Assembly (NCBI RefSeq): GCF_001184025.1
Contig: NZ_BBYG01000011.1
Span: forward strand, 19,212 to 83,211
Origin: Streptomyces maremycinicus
Lineage (GTDB): Bacteria; Actinomycetota; Actinomycetes; Streptomycetales; Streptomycetaceae
Direction: 5' to 3'
Length of the DNA: 64,000 bases
The notes under the pieces are model-generated. The model ran no database searches. It saw nothing but the letters and a program-made list of their open reading frames with translations, and had not been told where the DNA came from. Each line of letters opens with the position of its first letter. Position 1 is the stretch's first letter. Positions 49,636 through 58,501 of the stretch are shown here, one piece after another. The translations under genes were made by a program, and so were the position numbers.

Positions 49636-50166
49636 GTGACAGCGTCAATGGAGCGGCTCTGCGACTGGGTCGTCAATAAGGACAAGGTCTGGGTGCACGG
49701 CGACCGGATCACCGACGGCCACGTCGCTCTCGACATGCGCCTCACCCCAGAGCTCGACCCTGAAGAGGTCGGCAGGGACGGGCAGTGGGTCCTCCGCAAA
49801 GCGCAGCCCTCGCGCTGGGTGGCTGAGCAGCACCCCGACCTCTCAGACGTCATTCCGGACCTGGCCGACGGCGCGGACTGGAGCGAGGTCGTCTGGTCGG
49901 CCTGGGTGACCCGCGGTCTGCGTATCGGCGCGCTACGGGGCGCCGCGGTGGCAGTGGACCACGGATGGCTCTCTCGCCTCCAACCCGGCTATGGGATCGA
50001 GGGGGCTCCCGGACACGCGTTCCTGCGGATCGTGACCAAGAACCCCGAGCCGTCGCTGCTGTCGGGCGGTGCCGCGCACCGAACAGTGGTCGGTGTCGTG
50101 ATGCCCACGCCCATCGAGGGTTCGAATGCGGTCCTTGAAGCCATCGTGCAGGACCAGAACGTCTAG
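49636..50166 (+). CDS. Hypothetical protein
   Basis: A 176-residue protein from GTG 49636 with GGGAG upstream. It reads TASMERLCDWVVNKDKVWVH, LRKAQPSRWVAEQHPDLSDV, IEGAPGHAFLRIVTKNPEPS and HRTVVGVVMPTPIEGSNAVL. It looks globular with alternating strands and helices. I recognise no domain. The gene downstream begins 9 nt after its stop. Confidence 0.75.
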   Translation: MTASMERLCDWVVNKDKVWVHGDRITDGHVALDMRLTPELDPEEVGRDGQWVLRKAQPSRWVAEQHPDLSDVIPDLADGADWSEVVWSAWVTRGLRIGALRGAAVAVDHGWLSRLQPGYGIEGAPGHAFLRIVTKNPEPSLLSGGAAHRTVVGVVMPTPIEGSNAVLEAIVQDQNV

Positions 50167-50175
50167 GTTTGCCGG

Positions 50176-50906
50176 GTGAGCAAGCGGCCTCAGCTTCCAG
50201 GCGATCCCTCCGACCTGCACCTGCGCATCACCTACGACGACGAACCTGGGACACCCCGCAGGCCGACACGCTGGAGCGATGGAACGTGTCCGTCCCCCAC
50301 CGCCGGCGTGTGCACAACGGAGGCCAGGGGCCGACGGCCACGAGCAGCTGCGTCACCGGGGAGTGCCCCGCGTGCACGGTCGAGGACGCCACCGTGGGGT
50401 CGATGACGTTCTACCGGGTCCACCTCGACCGCGGCCGGAATGCGTTCCGGGCGATGGAAGAGGAATCCGAGGAGCTGTACGAAACCGCCCAAGTGCTCCT
50501 CGATCCCGAGACGGGCTTCTTCACCAGCGAGGTCAGCGAGCTGCTGGAGTACGTAGGCTCCGCGCTGCTCATCATGGACCGGGTGACGCTGGATCCCCCG
50601 TGGCGCGGGCACGGACTGGCGGCCGTACTCGGCTGCGAGGTGATCCACCGGCTCATGGCTGGCTGCCGGGCCATCGCCTGCTCACCCGGCATCACCGACC
50701 TCAGCAGCCAGCGTCTGACAGACCAGGCCGAGTGGAACCGCGTGAACACCAAGATCACCCAGGGATGGCAGAGCCTCGGATTCCGTCTCTACCGCGACAA
50801 CGTCTATCTCCTCTCGCCCGCCTCGCAGGACCTGGAAGAACAGCGCGGCGCCCTTCGAGGGCGGCTCGCGGAACTCGGTGCCTCCTGGCGGAAGGGCACA
50901 GCTTGA
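50176..50906 (+). pseudogene. GNAT-like acetyltransferase, frameshifted
   Basis: From GTG 50176 the protein begins SKRPQLPGDPSDLHLRITYD. At about 50243 the sequence GACGACGAACCTGGGAC needs one more A to continue as D-D-E-T-W-D-T-P-Q-A-D. The remainder (LERWNVSVPHRRRVHNGGQG, LLEYVGSALLIMDRVTLDPP, WRGHGLAAVLGCEVIHRLMA) has the acetyl-CoA-binding pattern R-x2-G-x-(A/G). The length is one base short of a multiple of three. It is decayed or carries a sequencing error. The substrate is unknown. Confidence 0.7.
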
Positions 50907-50947
50907 CCGGCCTCGCCACCACGAGAGGCGGGCACGCAGGTGCCGGA

Positions 50948-52471
50948 CTAGGCGCGGGCTGGGGGCAGGCCATAGCGGCTGACGGCCAGGTACGTCTCCG
51001 GCGTCGCCGATTCGAGGAGACCCTCGTCGCCCTCCAGGTCGAGTTCCGGCTCCTGGGGACGGCGCAACAGGTCACTCCAGTTGCTCGCCCCACCCCGCTC
51101 GTAGGCGTCACGGAGTAGAGGACGCAGCCGTGGGCGGGCTTCCTCCTGCTGTTCGCGGAAGATGCGCCGCTGGGTGAGCCGCTGTTCTTCCTGAGCTTCG
51201 TCGCTGAGTTCCTGGTCGGCGGGAGGCTGGTCCTCGGCGCGCAGTCCTGGGGTGCGCCGGGCGATGGCGAGGTCTTCCTCGTGGAGGCGCTCGCAGGCGG
51301 CGAACAGCTTCCGGGACATGCCGAGGTGGACCTCAGTTCCGGGGATGCGGCAGCTCAGGAAGTCGTCGAGGCCCATGGAGCGGACACCGGCGCGCAGGGT
51401 CTGCTGCTCCGCGCCGGTCGCTGCTCCGCGAGCGTCGGCCCGCATGGCGAGAGTGAGGTCATCGCCTTCCAGGGGCGTGGTCAGCCCGGAGCGGCGGTGA
51501 CGGGAAGCGCGGTCGGCGGGAACGGGCACGGTGCGCAACTGTGAGGCGGGAGCCGAGCGCAGCGCCAGGTAGGCGAGCATCTGGGCGCGGGCCGCGCCGA
51601 TGAGCGCGTCGTCGCTGTCGCCGAGCTGGTCTTCCAGGTTGCCCGGGCCCGCCGCCTCGTCGGCGGTGTCAGAGCCGTCGGGGGCGAGCGGGGGCTGGCC
51701 GGGGTGTAGGTTGTGGTCGATGGTCAGGAAGAGGTCGTCACCGGGCCGTACGGACGCCCCGACCAGGACGGTGCGGTGCGCGTACGCGCCGAGGACCTTG
51801 CTGCCGGCCGCCAGCTGCGCCCACCCCTTGCGGAGCGTGCCGACACCCACGTCGCCGCCCTTGGCCTCGATCAGCCAGTAGAGCTCCTCCGCCTCGTGGT
51901 GCCCCCACAGGTCGGGCAGCGTCCTCTTCGGATCCTTGAACGTCTTGTGCAGAGCCGGGACGGGGCCACCGAGTTCGAGGTGCTCGGTCTGGCCGAGGCC
52001 CAGCAGCGAGCGGCAGGCCCACTCGGTCATCGTCATGCCCAGCCGGTAGCCAGCGGCATTCTTCGCGCTGAGCTCGGTACCGTGCGCGTATACCGGGTTC
52101 CAAGTCAGGCGCTGGCCCTTCGCGCCCGGTACGGGATGCCGGGGCTTCACGGGGTGCGCGCCGAGGTAGGCGTACAGAGGGGAGACCCGGGCGACGAGTT
52201 CCCCGTGTGCGTAGCGCGGCTGGTTCTGCAGGTGCGGGGTGACGTCGCGGCCGACTTCGGTGGCCGCCTTGATGATCTCCCGCCAGGTGGTGGTCGGCGC
52301 GTACCAGCCGTCGGCTGCCGGGAATCCGTCCGATCCGGTCCACGCCTTGTGCTTGGCCGTCCGCCACTGCCTCCGGGGCTTATCTGCGGGCCCGTTGCGA
52401 AACAGGACTGGTATATCGAAGCTGTCGGCGTAGGCCAGCGGCGGCTCGTCGGGGACGTGTGCGGGGATCAT
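50948..52471 (-). CDS. Large protein with PD-(D/E)XK-like motif
   Basis: About 507 residues from ATG 52471 (MIPAHVPDEPPLAYADSFDI); longer readings cross the gap and the next gene. The middle has LPDLWGHHEAEELYWLIEAKGGDVGV split as D-L-W then E-A-K-G, the order of a PD-(D/E)XK nuclease core. It is followed by TLRKGWAQLAAGSKVLG and AHRTVLVGASVRPGDDLFLT. The C-terminal third is helical and charged. It lies convergent to the GNAT-like gene and just downstream of the HEPN-motif gene. Defence or DNA-repair function is inference. Confidence 0.7.
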   Translation of the reverse strand: MIPAHVPDEPPLAYADSFDIPVLFRNGPADKPRRQWRTAKHKAWTGSDGFPAADGWYAPTTTWREIIKAATEVGRDVTPHLQNQPRYAHGELVARVSPLYAYLGAHPVKPRHPVPGAKGQRLTWNPVYAHGTELSAKNAAGYRLGMTMTEWACRSLLGLGQTEHLELGGPVPALHKTFKDPKRTLPDLWGHHEAEELYWLIEAKGGDVGVGTLRKGWAQLAAGSKVLGAYAHRTVLVGASVRPGDDLFLTIDHNLHPGQPPLAPDGSDTADEAAGPGNLEDQLGDSDDALIGAARAQMLAYLALRSAPASQLRTVPVPADRASRHRRSGLTTPLEGDDLTLAMRADARGAATGAEQQTLRAGVRSMGLDDFLSCRIPGTEVHLGMSRKLFAACERLHEEDLAIARRTPGLRAEDQPPADQELSDEAQEEQRLTQRRIFREQQEEARPRLRPLLRDAYERGGASNWSDLLRRPQEPELDLEGDEGLLESATPETYLAVSRYGLPPARA

Positions 52472-52622
52472 GCGGATCACTCTGGCACGGCTCAGGATCC
52501 TTCCTGACGCGGGGCGGTGGGCCGCCGATCTGCTTGACTCCCGTCGGCATGGAGCATTCACGGCCGTGCCGAAGGCGACTGGCGTTGTTGGCCTCTCCAC
52601 CCGTCTCCTCGCGTTGCACTGC

Positions 52623-53933
52623 TCACGGTCGGTCGGGCCAGAACATTGACAAGGGGAGCCGGACGGAGGGCAGCTGTACGGCCTGGATTGGTCCGAGAGC
52701 GGCTGCAGCAGCGCGAAGGGCTTGGTCGTAGGAGCCGGAGCCAAGGACTTCAGCAGAACAGGCAGGACAATTGCCAGGGTGGCGGGCATGACCGGCGCTG
52801 CGATCTTTGGAGCCTCGGACGTGCGCGAAGGCGTCGTCGGGAAAGTCGGCTCGCACGGCATGCCAGACTCCGAGGCGCTCGTCCTCGGGTAGCCCGGCCG
52901 CTACCGCCGGGCGCATGGGCGGCAGCAGGCGTCCCTGGTCTTGGACGAGAAACACCCGGTCGGTGAAGCCGACGCTGTCCCCCTCGGGACGCTCCTGCTC
53001 CAGCCACGCCCGGGCCTCCTCGCGGGTGCCCGGCCCCCACAGATAATCCGTCGGGAACCGCGTGGTCTCGTAGCGGGTGTCGAACTCCGCCCAGTGAGCA
53101 TCGTCCCAGCGGCTGCCCGGTACGAAGGGGATGGCGCGCACCACGACGTGCTGGTACTCGTCGTCCTGATCTTCCAAGGGACCGGGGACGGTGAGAGCGT
53201 TGGCGGGCTCCATCCGAGCCCGCCCGGAACCGTTCCAGCTCAGCACGGCGACCTCCCGGCGCAGAGGTGCCGGGTACAGGCGCCCACCCGGAGTGGCTTG
53301 CCCCCACAGCTGGTTGATCAGTTCCGCCAGATCCCGCACCGTTCGGGCCGCCTCGACGGGGGTGTCGACATGGTGGCCCGAGGGATGGGCAACGTAGTTA
53401 CGCAGTCTGGCCAACGCCTCCTCGACCGAGCGGCTACGCCGCCCGCGGAGCAGACCCGCCGTACGCGCCCACAGGCGGAGCCCGTGCAGCATCCCGTTGA
53501 ACTCGATGGCCTGGTTGGTGACGACCAGCTTCGCACGTTGTCGCGTCATCCTGTCTGCACGCTTCTTGACGTCGTCGTACGACGAGACGGTGTAGGAGAC
53601 GTCCGGGGCCTGGGGGACGCGGAAGGTGATGGTGCCGGCGCACCATTCCAAGAAGCGGTCTCGCAACGCCTGCTCGTAGATGAGGAGCGCCTGGTCGCCG
53701 ACGATGGTGTACACGTCGTAGCACAGCACGCCGTAGGCGAAGACGGTGCGCAGCCGCTCGAAGGAGTCGCGTGTTCCGGCCGCGACACCCGCCGTCAGGT
53801 CGCAGTCGGCGATCTGACGCTGCTGGAACTCCGCAGCGTCCTCGGGCTTCATACGGCCGCCGAGCCCGTAGGGATTGAACGCCAGCGACAGATCATCCGC
53901 AGCGCGCAACTCCTCAAGCGACCGGATCTCCAT
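52623..53933 (-). CDS. Large protein with HEPN-type RX4H motif
   Basis: The start is ATG 53933 (MEIRSLEELRAADDLSLAFN), with AGGAG upstream. The 436-residue protein has a helical N-terminal half with VEEALARLRNYVAHPSGHHV near residue 190. RNYVAH fits the R-x4-H ribonuclease motif of HEPN domains and is followed by the long helix AARTVRDLAELINQLWG. The C-terminal half has RVFLVQDQGRLLPP and CPACSAEV, a possible metal site. It lies directly upstream of the PD-(D/E)XK-like gene on the same strand. Confidence 0.68.
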   Translation of the reverse strand: MEIRSLEELRAADDLSLAFNPYGLGGRMKPEDAAEFQQRQIADCDLTAGVAAGTRDSFERLRTVFAYGVLCYDVYTIVGDQALLIYEQALRDRFLEWCAGTITFRVPQAPDVSYTVSSYDDVKKRADRMTRQRAKLVVTNQAIEFNGMLHGLRLWARTAGLLRGRRSRSVEEALARLRNYVAHPSGHHVDTPVEAARTVRDLAELINQLWGQATPGGRLYPAPLRREVAVLSWNGSGRARMEPANALTVPGPLEDQDDEYQHVVVRAIPFVPGSRWDDAHWAEFDTRYETTRFPTDYLWGPGTREEARAWLEQERPEGDSVGFTDRVFLVQDQGRLLPPMRPAVAAGLPEDERLGVWHAVRADFPDDAFAHVRGSKDRSAGHARHPGNCPACSAEVLGSGSYDQALRAAAAALGPIQAVQLPSVRLPLSMFWPDRP

Positions 53934-54207
53934 GTACTTCTCCTCACGATGGGAAACGGGCCAGCATGCACCTACAGGCCCCCGGTCGGCCACCCCTTTC
54001 TTTGGGGTGACTTGGTGAGGTCGACGCGAAGTGACTCGGAACGGCAGTTGACCTTGGACAACGAAGCGCCAATCGCTCTGTCACCACGGATATGTACGAA
54101 GCGGCCCTCTCCGCGGCGCGCATCGCGGACCCGCACGCTGCCCTCACCGATGCCTCCGCCCACATTCGCGCCATCACCGGGCCCTGCCCGGTCTAGGGTG
54201 TCGCCTC

Positions 54208-55035
54208 ATGACGCTGCTGATCGTGGGTGGGTCCGGGTTCCTGGGCACCGAGCTGGTCCGGCAAGCATTATCGGCGGGGCGCCCGACGGCCGCGACCTAT
54301 ACGACCAGGCCCGGCAGTGCTCCGGGGGTTACTTGGCGCAGCCTCGACCTGCGGGATCCAGGGAGCGTGGAAGCGGTCGTGGCCGAGGTGAACCCTCGCG
54401 TCATCGTCAATGCATCGAGCGGCGGGGCCGACTGGGCAGTCACAGCCGAGGGACCCGTCCGCCTCGCCATCGCCGCGGCGAAGGCCGGAAGCAGAATGAT
54501 CCAGGTCTCCACCGATGCTGTCTTCTCCGGCAAGAGCCACGTTCCCTACGACGAACACTGCAGGCCCGACCCCATCACCCCGTACGGAGCGGCGAAGGCC
54601 GCCGCGGAAACGGTGCTTCTGCTCCATCCGGACGCAGCCGTGGCCCGCACCTCGCTGATCATCGGCGACGGACAGTCCGAGCACGAACGCACCGTCCACG
54701 AACTGGCCACCGGCACCCGCGAAGGCGTCCTCTTCACAGATGACTTCCGATGCCCGGTCCACGCGAGCGATCTGGCCGCAGCGCTCCTCGAACTCGCGTC
54801 GGGCGACACGACCGGCGTCCACCACCTCGGCGGGAACCAGGCTCTCAGCCGGCACGAACTGGGCGTGCTCATCGCCCGACGCGACGGACTCGACGCATCG
54901 CGACTGGCCACCGGTCTACGGGCCGACAGCACCCTTCCCGGGCCCCTCGAAATCCGCCTCGACAGCCGCTCAACACAGCGCAAGCTGCGCACCACGCTGC
55001 GCGGTGCGCACCAGTTCCTCGTCCCCACGGCCTGA
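54208..55035 (+). CDS. RmlD-like NAD(P)-dependent reductase
   Basis: A 275-residue short-chain dehydrogenase-type protein from ATG 54208. Nucleotide-binding GGSGFLGTELV is at residues 7-17, then DLRDPGSVEAVVAEVNPRVI. The catalytic pair is in VSTDAVFSGKS and the active-site TPYGAAKAAAE (Y-x3-K). The overall pattern follows dTDP-4-dehydrorhamnose reductase. No other deoxysugar genes lie nearby, so its substrate is unclear. The 274-nt gap upstream holds no gene. Confidence 0.85.
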   Translation: MTLLIVGGSGFLGTELVRQALSAGRPTAATYTTRPGSAPGVTWRSLDLRDPGSVEAVVAEVNPRVIVNASSGGADWAVTAEGPVRLAIAAAKAGSRMIQVSTDAVFSGKSHVPYDEHCRPDPITPYGAAKAAAETVLLLHPDAAVARTSLIIGDGQSEHERTVHELATGTREGVLFTDDFRCPVHASDLAAALLELASGDTTGVHHLGGNQALSRHELGVLIARRDGLDASRLATGLRADSTLPGPLEIRLDSRSTQRKLRTTLRGAHQFLVPTA

Positions 55036-55122
55036 GAGGCCGATGGCATGCCGTCGGCCCTCCTTCGTTTCGTGGTTCTGGGCACGCCGGATGCGGCACG
55101 ACTCGGTTCGATAGCAAAGCGA

Positions 55123-55172
55123 CTGGGTTCGATGTCACCGGACAGCAGTTTGTCCGCCGACATCGAACCCAG
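55123..55172. repeat. Nested inverted repeat after the reductase gene
   Basis: The outer arms CTGGGTTCGATGTC (55123-55136) and its exact complement (55159-55172) enclose an inner dyad GGACA/TGTCC. The result is one long hairpin with a small internal mismatch. A partial direct repeat of the outer arm (GACTCGGTTCGATAGC) lies just left. It may be a terminator for the reductase or a recombination site; the IS630 element inserted about 95 nt further on. Confidence 0.7.
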
Positions 55173-55267
55173 TCCGTGGAGTTCCTTGCCATCCAACGCA
55201 GTCGTCGCAGGTCATGGCGTTGGTGAGTGGGGACAGCCCTCATCAACGCCCTTGCCAATCAAGTTAG

Positions 55268-56489
55268 TGCCGCATCAAGCAACGTTCGCCCCGGTGATGT
55301 GTCGCCAGGTTGCTCCGCTGGGCGACATCGGACGGCCAGAATGCTCGCGTGGCTGAACGAGTACGGATTCGGGAGATCGATGACGACGAGGGCAGGCGGT
55401 TGCTGCGGATCATCCGCAGAGGCACCGGTTCCGTGGTGACCTGGCGGCGGGCCCAGATGGTGCTGTTATCGGCGCAGGGCATGCCCGTGGCGAAGATCGC
55501 CGAAGTGACGTTCACCAGCCCGGACCGGATCCGGGACGTGATCCACAACTTCAACACCGACGGCTTCGACTCGCTCTACCCGAAGTACAAAGGCGGCCGG
55601 CCCAAGACCTTCAACCTTCCCGAACGCCGGGAGATCAAGAAGATCGCCAAGTCGAAGCCGGCCGAGCACGGCCTGCCGTTCTCGACCTGGAGCCTGGCCA
55701 AGCTGGCCGACTTCCTGGTCGCCGAGGGGGTGGTCGACGACATCAGCCACGAGGGACTACGCCTCCTGCTCCGCGAGGAGGGCGTCTCGTTTCAACGCAT
55801 AAAGACCTGGAAGACCTCCCGCGACCCTGACTACGCGGCCAAGAAGGCCCGGGTCGAGCATCTCTACGCGATTGCCGACGGCGAGGTCATACCCGAGGAG
55901 GGCGAGCCCGAAGTCGTGTTCTGCATGGATGAGTTCGGGCCACTCAACCTCCAGCCCCACCCCGGGCGACGATGGGCAGAGCGCGGCGGACGGCACAAGG
56001 ATCCGCACCGGGAGCCGAGGCCCCGCCGACGGGCGACCTACACCCGCCCACACGGAGTCAGGCACCTCTTCGCCGCATACGACCTGGGCAAGGACAAGCT
56101 CTACGGCCACATCAAGCCGAGGAAGAACCGCACAAGGTTCCTGGAGTTCTGCCGCTACCTGCGCAGCCTCTACCCGCCCCAGATCCGTATCGCGATCGTG
56201 CTCGACAACTTCTCCCCGCACCTGACCACGAAGAAGGACACCCGGGTCGGCGACTGGGCCGCCGCCAGCAACGTCGAGTTCGCCTACGCGCCGACGAACA
56301 GTTCCTGGCTGAACCGCATCGAAGCCCAGTTCACCGCCCTGCGCTACTTCGCACTCGACGGCACCGACCACGCCAGCCACAAGGAGCAGGGGAGCATGAT
56401 CCGCCGATACATCATCTGGCGGAACAAGCACGCGGCCGACGAACGCCTACGCGAGATCGTGAACAAGGCGAACGTTGCTTGATGCGGCA
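55268..56489 (+). mobile_element. IS630-family insertion sequence
   Basis: The terminal inverted repeats are perfect over 23 bp, starting TGCCGCATCAAGCAACG at 55268 and mirrored at 56467-56489. TTAG flanks both sides (55264-55267 and 56490-56493); the family duplicates TA, so the outer bases may be coincidence. The length is 1222 bp, with one plus-strand transposase whose stop lies in the right repeat. Confidence 0.92.
55349..56482 (+). CDS. IS630-family transposase
   Basis: A 377-residue DDE transposase from GTG 55349 (AERVRIREIDDDEGRRLLRI). An N-terminal helix-turn-helix is seen in MPVAKIAEVTFTSPDRIRDV. The catalytic triad is in VVFCMDEFGPLNL at about 193, IAIVLDNFSPHL at about 285, and SSWLNRIEAQFTALR at about 325. 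All three acidic residues are present and the frame is intact, so the element may be active. The start codon has only a weak ribosome-binding site, as is usual for insertion sequences. Confidence 0.92.
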   Translation: MAERVRIREIDDDEGRRLLRIIRRGTGSVVTWRRAQMVLLSAQGMPVAKIAEVTFTSPDRIRDVIHNFNTDGFDSLYPKYKGGRPKTFNLPERREIKKIAKSKPAEHGLPFSTWSLAKLADFLVAEGVVDDISHEGLRLLLREEGVSFQRIKTWKTSRDPDYAAKKARVEHLYAIADGEVIPEEGEPEVVFCMDEFGPLNLQPHPGRRWAERGGRHKDPHREPRPRRRATYTRPHGVRHLFAAYDLGKDKLYGHIKPRKNRTRFLEFCRYLRSLYPPQIRIAIVLDNFSPHLTTKKDTRVGDWAAASNVEFAYAPTNSSWLNRIEAQFTALRYFALDGTDHASHKEQGSMIRRYIIWRNKHAADERLREIVNKANVA

Positions 56490-56655
56490 TTAGTCGCCGC
56501 AGGTCAGCGCGGGGCGGACGACTGGATTCGCTGTCCAAGGACACAGTTCGCCGGGGGCAGACAGGAAAGATCGCGGAAAGACTGGCCAACGTGCGTGAGG
56601 ACATGTCAACGTAGACGACCTTGCAAGAAACGCCAGGTCAGAGAGGTGATTGCCC

Positions 56656-57030
56656 GTGACCGTAGGGCCCGTGGGCTCCGGTTTCGCTACCACCGTTGAA
56701 GCCCTGCGGCTGCGTGAGTGGCAGCTCGGACCCGGCCAGCCCACGCTCGTGATGGACCAGTTCTCCGCAGAGGACTTCCACCTGATTGTTGACGACCGCG
56801 CGGACGTGCACGTCAGCTCGAAGGACGGCCGCTTCTACCTCGGTTGGTTCCCGCTCGGCCGTCCCGGCACGGACGGCGAGGGATGGAAGATCGCTGTGTC
56901 CGGCACGGCCAAGGCGCGTGGCTACCACCTGTCGTTCGACATCGAGACGCCGGCCGACATCGTCGCCGCCGCCGTGGCGCGCGTGCTGGAGACCTCACGT
57001 CGTGTACGACAGCCAAGCGCCCACGAGTAG
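56656..57030 (+). CDS. Single-unit DUF317-like protein
   Basis: A 124-residue protein from GTG 56656 with GAGAGGTG 9 nt upstream. It has RLREWQLGPGQPTLVMDQFS, DFHLIVDDRADVHVSSKDGR and YHLSFDIETPADIVAAAVAR, which is one DUF317-like unit ending in the usual TP-x-(D/E)-I-V-A-A helix. Most other members here have two units, so this is a half-length form. It begins a short plus-strand run after the IS630 element. Confidence 0.72.
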   Translation: MTVGPVGSGFATTVEALRLREWQLGPGQPTLVMDQFSAEDFHLIVDDRADVHVSSKDGRFYLGWFPLGRPGTDGEGWKIAVSGTAKARGYHLSFDIETPADIVAAAVARVLETSRRVRQPSAHE

Positions 57031-57098
57031 TTCTCGCTCGGGCGGCTGGTCAGCTGTCGGGCCCCGCTCTTTTCACCGCTCACCCCAGGAGGCTGTTC

Positions 57099-57389
57099 GT
57101 GACGACCCCGGAGATGACCGTCGGTGATCTCATCGACTTGCTGTCCGCCTGCGACCGGGATGCTCCGGTCCGCCAGGCTATGAACCCCTTCTTTCCGATG
57201 GCGCACCGCCTGGCGCAGGTCGTGCAGTCCGTGGACGAGACCGGCCGGACCGTCGTCTACCTCGCCGAGGGGCGGGACGCGCACGCACAGCTCGGCCATC
57301 TGCCGCCGGAGGTCGCCACCGCCCTGACGTGGCAGGGCCCCGTCCAGGCACCCCCGCGTCGCCCCCGCCGCCGTGCCGGCGGCAACTAG
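57099..57389 (+). CDS. Hypothetical small protein
   Basis: A 96-residue protein from GTG 57099 with AGGAGG upstream. It reads TTPEMTVGDLIDLLSACDRD, APVRQAMNPFFPMAHRLAQV and ETGRTVVYLAEGRDAHAQLG, with a basic tail. It is compact, with a helix-then-strands pattern reminiscent of small adaptor proteins on Streptomyces elements, but I cannot name it. It lies between two DUF317 genes. Confidence 0.75.
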   Translation: MTTPEMTVGDLIDLLSACDRDAPVRQAMNPFFPMAHRLAQVVQSVDETGRTVVYLAEGRDAHAQLGHLPPEVATALTWQGPVQAPPRRPRRRAGGN

Positions 57390-57416
57390 ATTCGCACCGA
57401 CCCCTTGGAGGCGCCC

Positions 57417-58226
57417 CTGTACCCCGATTTCCCGCCCGACCCGTCCATTCTGCCCGGCGGCCAGCCCGCGTTCTGGGTGGGCCCCCGGCATCTGGCCGGT
57501 GACGACGGGTGCCTCTACGACGGTGTTGCCGACACGCTGTCCGGTCTGGGCTGGACGAGCCTGACGATTGTCCGCGGACGTCATGAGCCGGACGAGGCAC
57601 CGGAGGACCGCCAGGTCCTGCGCAGCACCGTTCTGCACATCAGCTCCGACACTCTCCGATGGGCGCAGTGGAGCCTGGCGGACGAGCCGTTCCACCTGGG
57701 AGATCTGCCGATCGCCTGGCAGATCTCTGCCCGCGCGGACGCCAGCAGCCCGCTTGCGGCGTGGTCGTGCTACTTCACCACCGGCGTCCCCGGCGAGGCT
57801 GTGGCCGACCTCCTCGTCGCGCTCGATGCCCGCGATCAGCCCGCCGTGCCGTTCGCCGGACCCGAACTGGTCCTCGACGCCGTAGCCGCACACGGCTGGC
57901 TCCGCGACATCGACCAGCCCGACGCGGCAGCGACGGACCCGACGTTCACCTCGCACATCAGCCTCGGCGAGGTTCCGCCCCTCATCCAGGACGCCGACCC
58001 GCGCGCCCTGACGACCGAGGCCGATGAGGCGGGGCCGGCCGGTTGGCAGGCATGGGCCGAGCCCGCGCTCGGTGCCCCCTGCCTGTGGGCGGCCTCCTTC
58101 GGGGCCAGCGCCCCGCACGACCTCGTGGCAGCATTCGCCGCCTCCCTCAGTTCGACCGCACCGGTCCTGCGCCGGGTCCTGCCCGAGGCCACCCGGGAGC
58201 GACTGCTGCGGGCGCCGGCCCAGTGA
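57417..58226 (+). CDS. DUF317 protein with probable CTG start
   Basis: TTG 57405 opens the frame, but TTGGAGG there is itself the ribosome-binding site for CTG 57417 (CTG TAC CCC GAT), 5 nt later, so CTG is the better start. The 269-residue product has FWVGPRHLAGDDGCLYDGVA, LGWTSLTIVRGRHEPDEAPE, VPGEAVADLLVALDARDQPA, then VLDAVAAHGWLRDIDQPDAA and APHDLVAAFAASLSSTAPVL. It is a full two-unit member. A terminator-like hairpin follows. Confidence 0.82.
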   Translation: MYPDFPPDPSILPGGQPAFWVGPRHLAGDDGCLYDGVADTLSGLGWTSLTIVRGRHEPDEAPEDRQVLRSTVLHISSDTLRWAQWSLADEPFHLGDLPIAWQISARADASSPLAAWSCYFTTGVPGEAVADLLVALDARDQPAVPFAGPELVLDAVAAHGWLRDIDQPDAAATDPTFTSHISLGEVPPLIQDADPRALTTEADEAGPAGWQAWAEPALGAPCLWAASFGASAPHDLVAAFAASLSSTAPVLRRVLPEATRERLLRAPAQ

Positions 58227-58411
58227 TCGACGGCGCCCCTCAGCCAGATGGAAGAAGCCCGGTTCCCGAACAGGGGCCGGGCTTCTGGCATTTCCTCCGG
58301 AGGCTCGGGCGAGCCATCGAGTCGGAGGACGGCGACCGGGGCGACGAGTACAGGGTGTCGGCGCCCGGCACCGGTGATCGTCTCCGGCCCCAAGGCGGGG
58401 GAGCGGAATGA
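58223..58411 (+). CDS. Doubtful 62-residue frame across a terminator
   Basis: GTG 58223 shares GTGA with the previous stop and opens 62 codons (IDGAPQPDGRSPVPEQGPGF, WHFLRRLGRAIESEDGDRGD). The hairpin at 58253-58286 lies inside it, which argues that the transcript ends there. It is listed for the overlap only. Confidence 0.28.
   Translation: MIDGAPQPDGRSPVPEQGPGFWHFLRRLGRAIESEDGDRGDEYRVSAPGTGDRLRPQGGGAE
58253..58286 (+). terminator. Hairpin terminator after the DUF317 gene
   Basis: Arms AGAAGCCCGG (58253-58262) and CCGGGCTTCT (58277-58286) pair perfectly over 10 bp with a 14-nt loop, 26 nt after the DUF317 stop. This is the usual form of Streptomyces terminators. Confidence 0.7.
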
Positions 58412-58501
58412 AGTGGGCGTCTGCTCGGTGTATTGAAGCGGATCGGGTGATGTCGGTTGATTGCCTGACAGGCAGCGGCTGGGTCCGATAGATGTGTGCA
58501 C

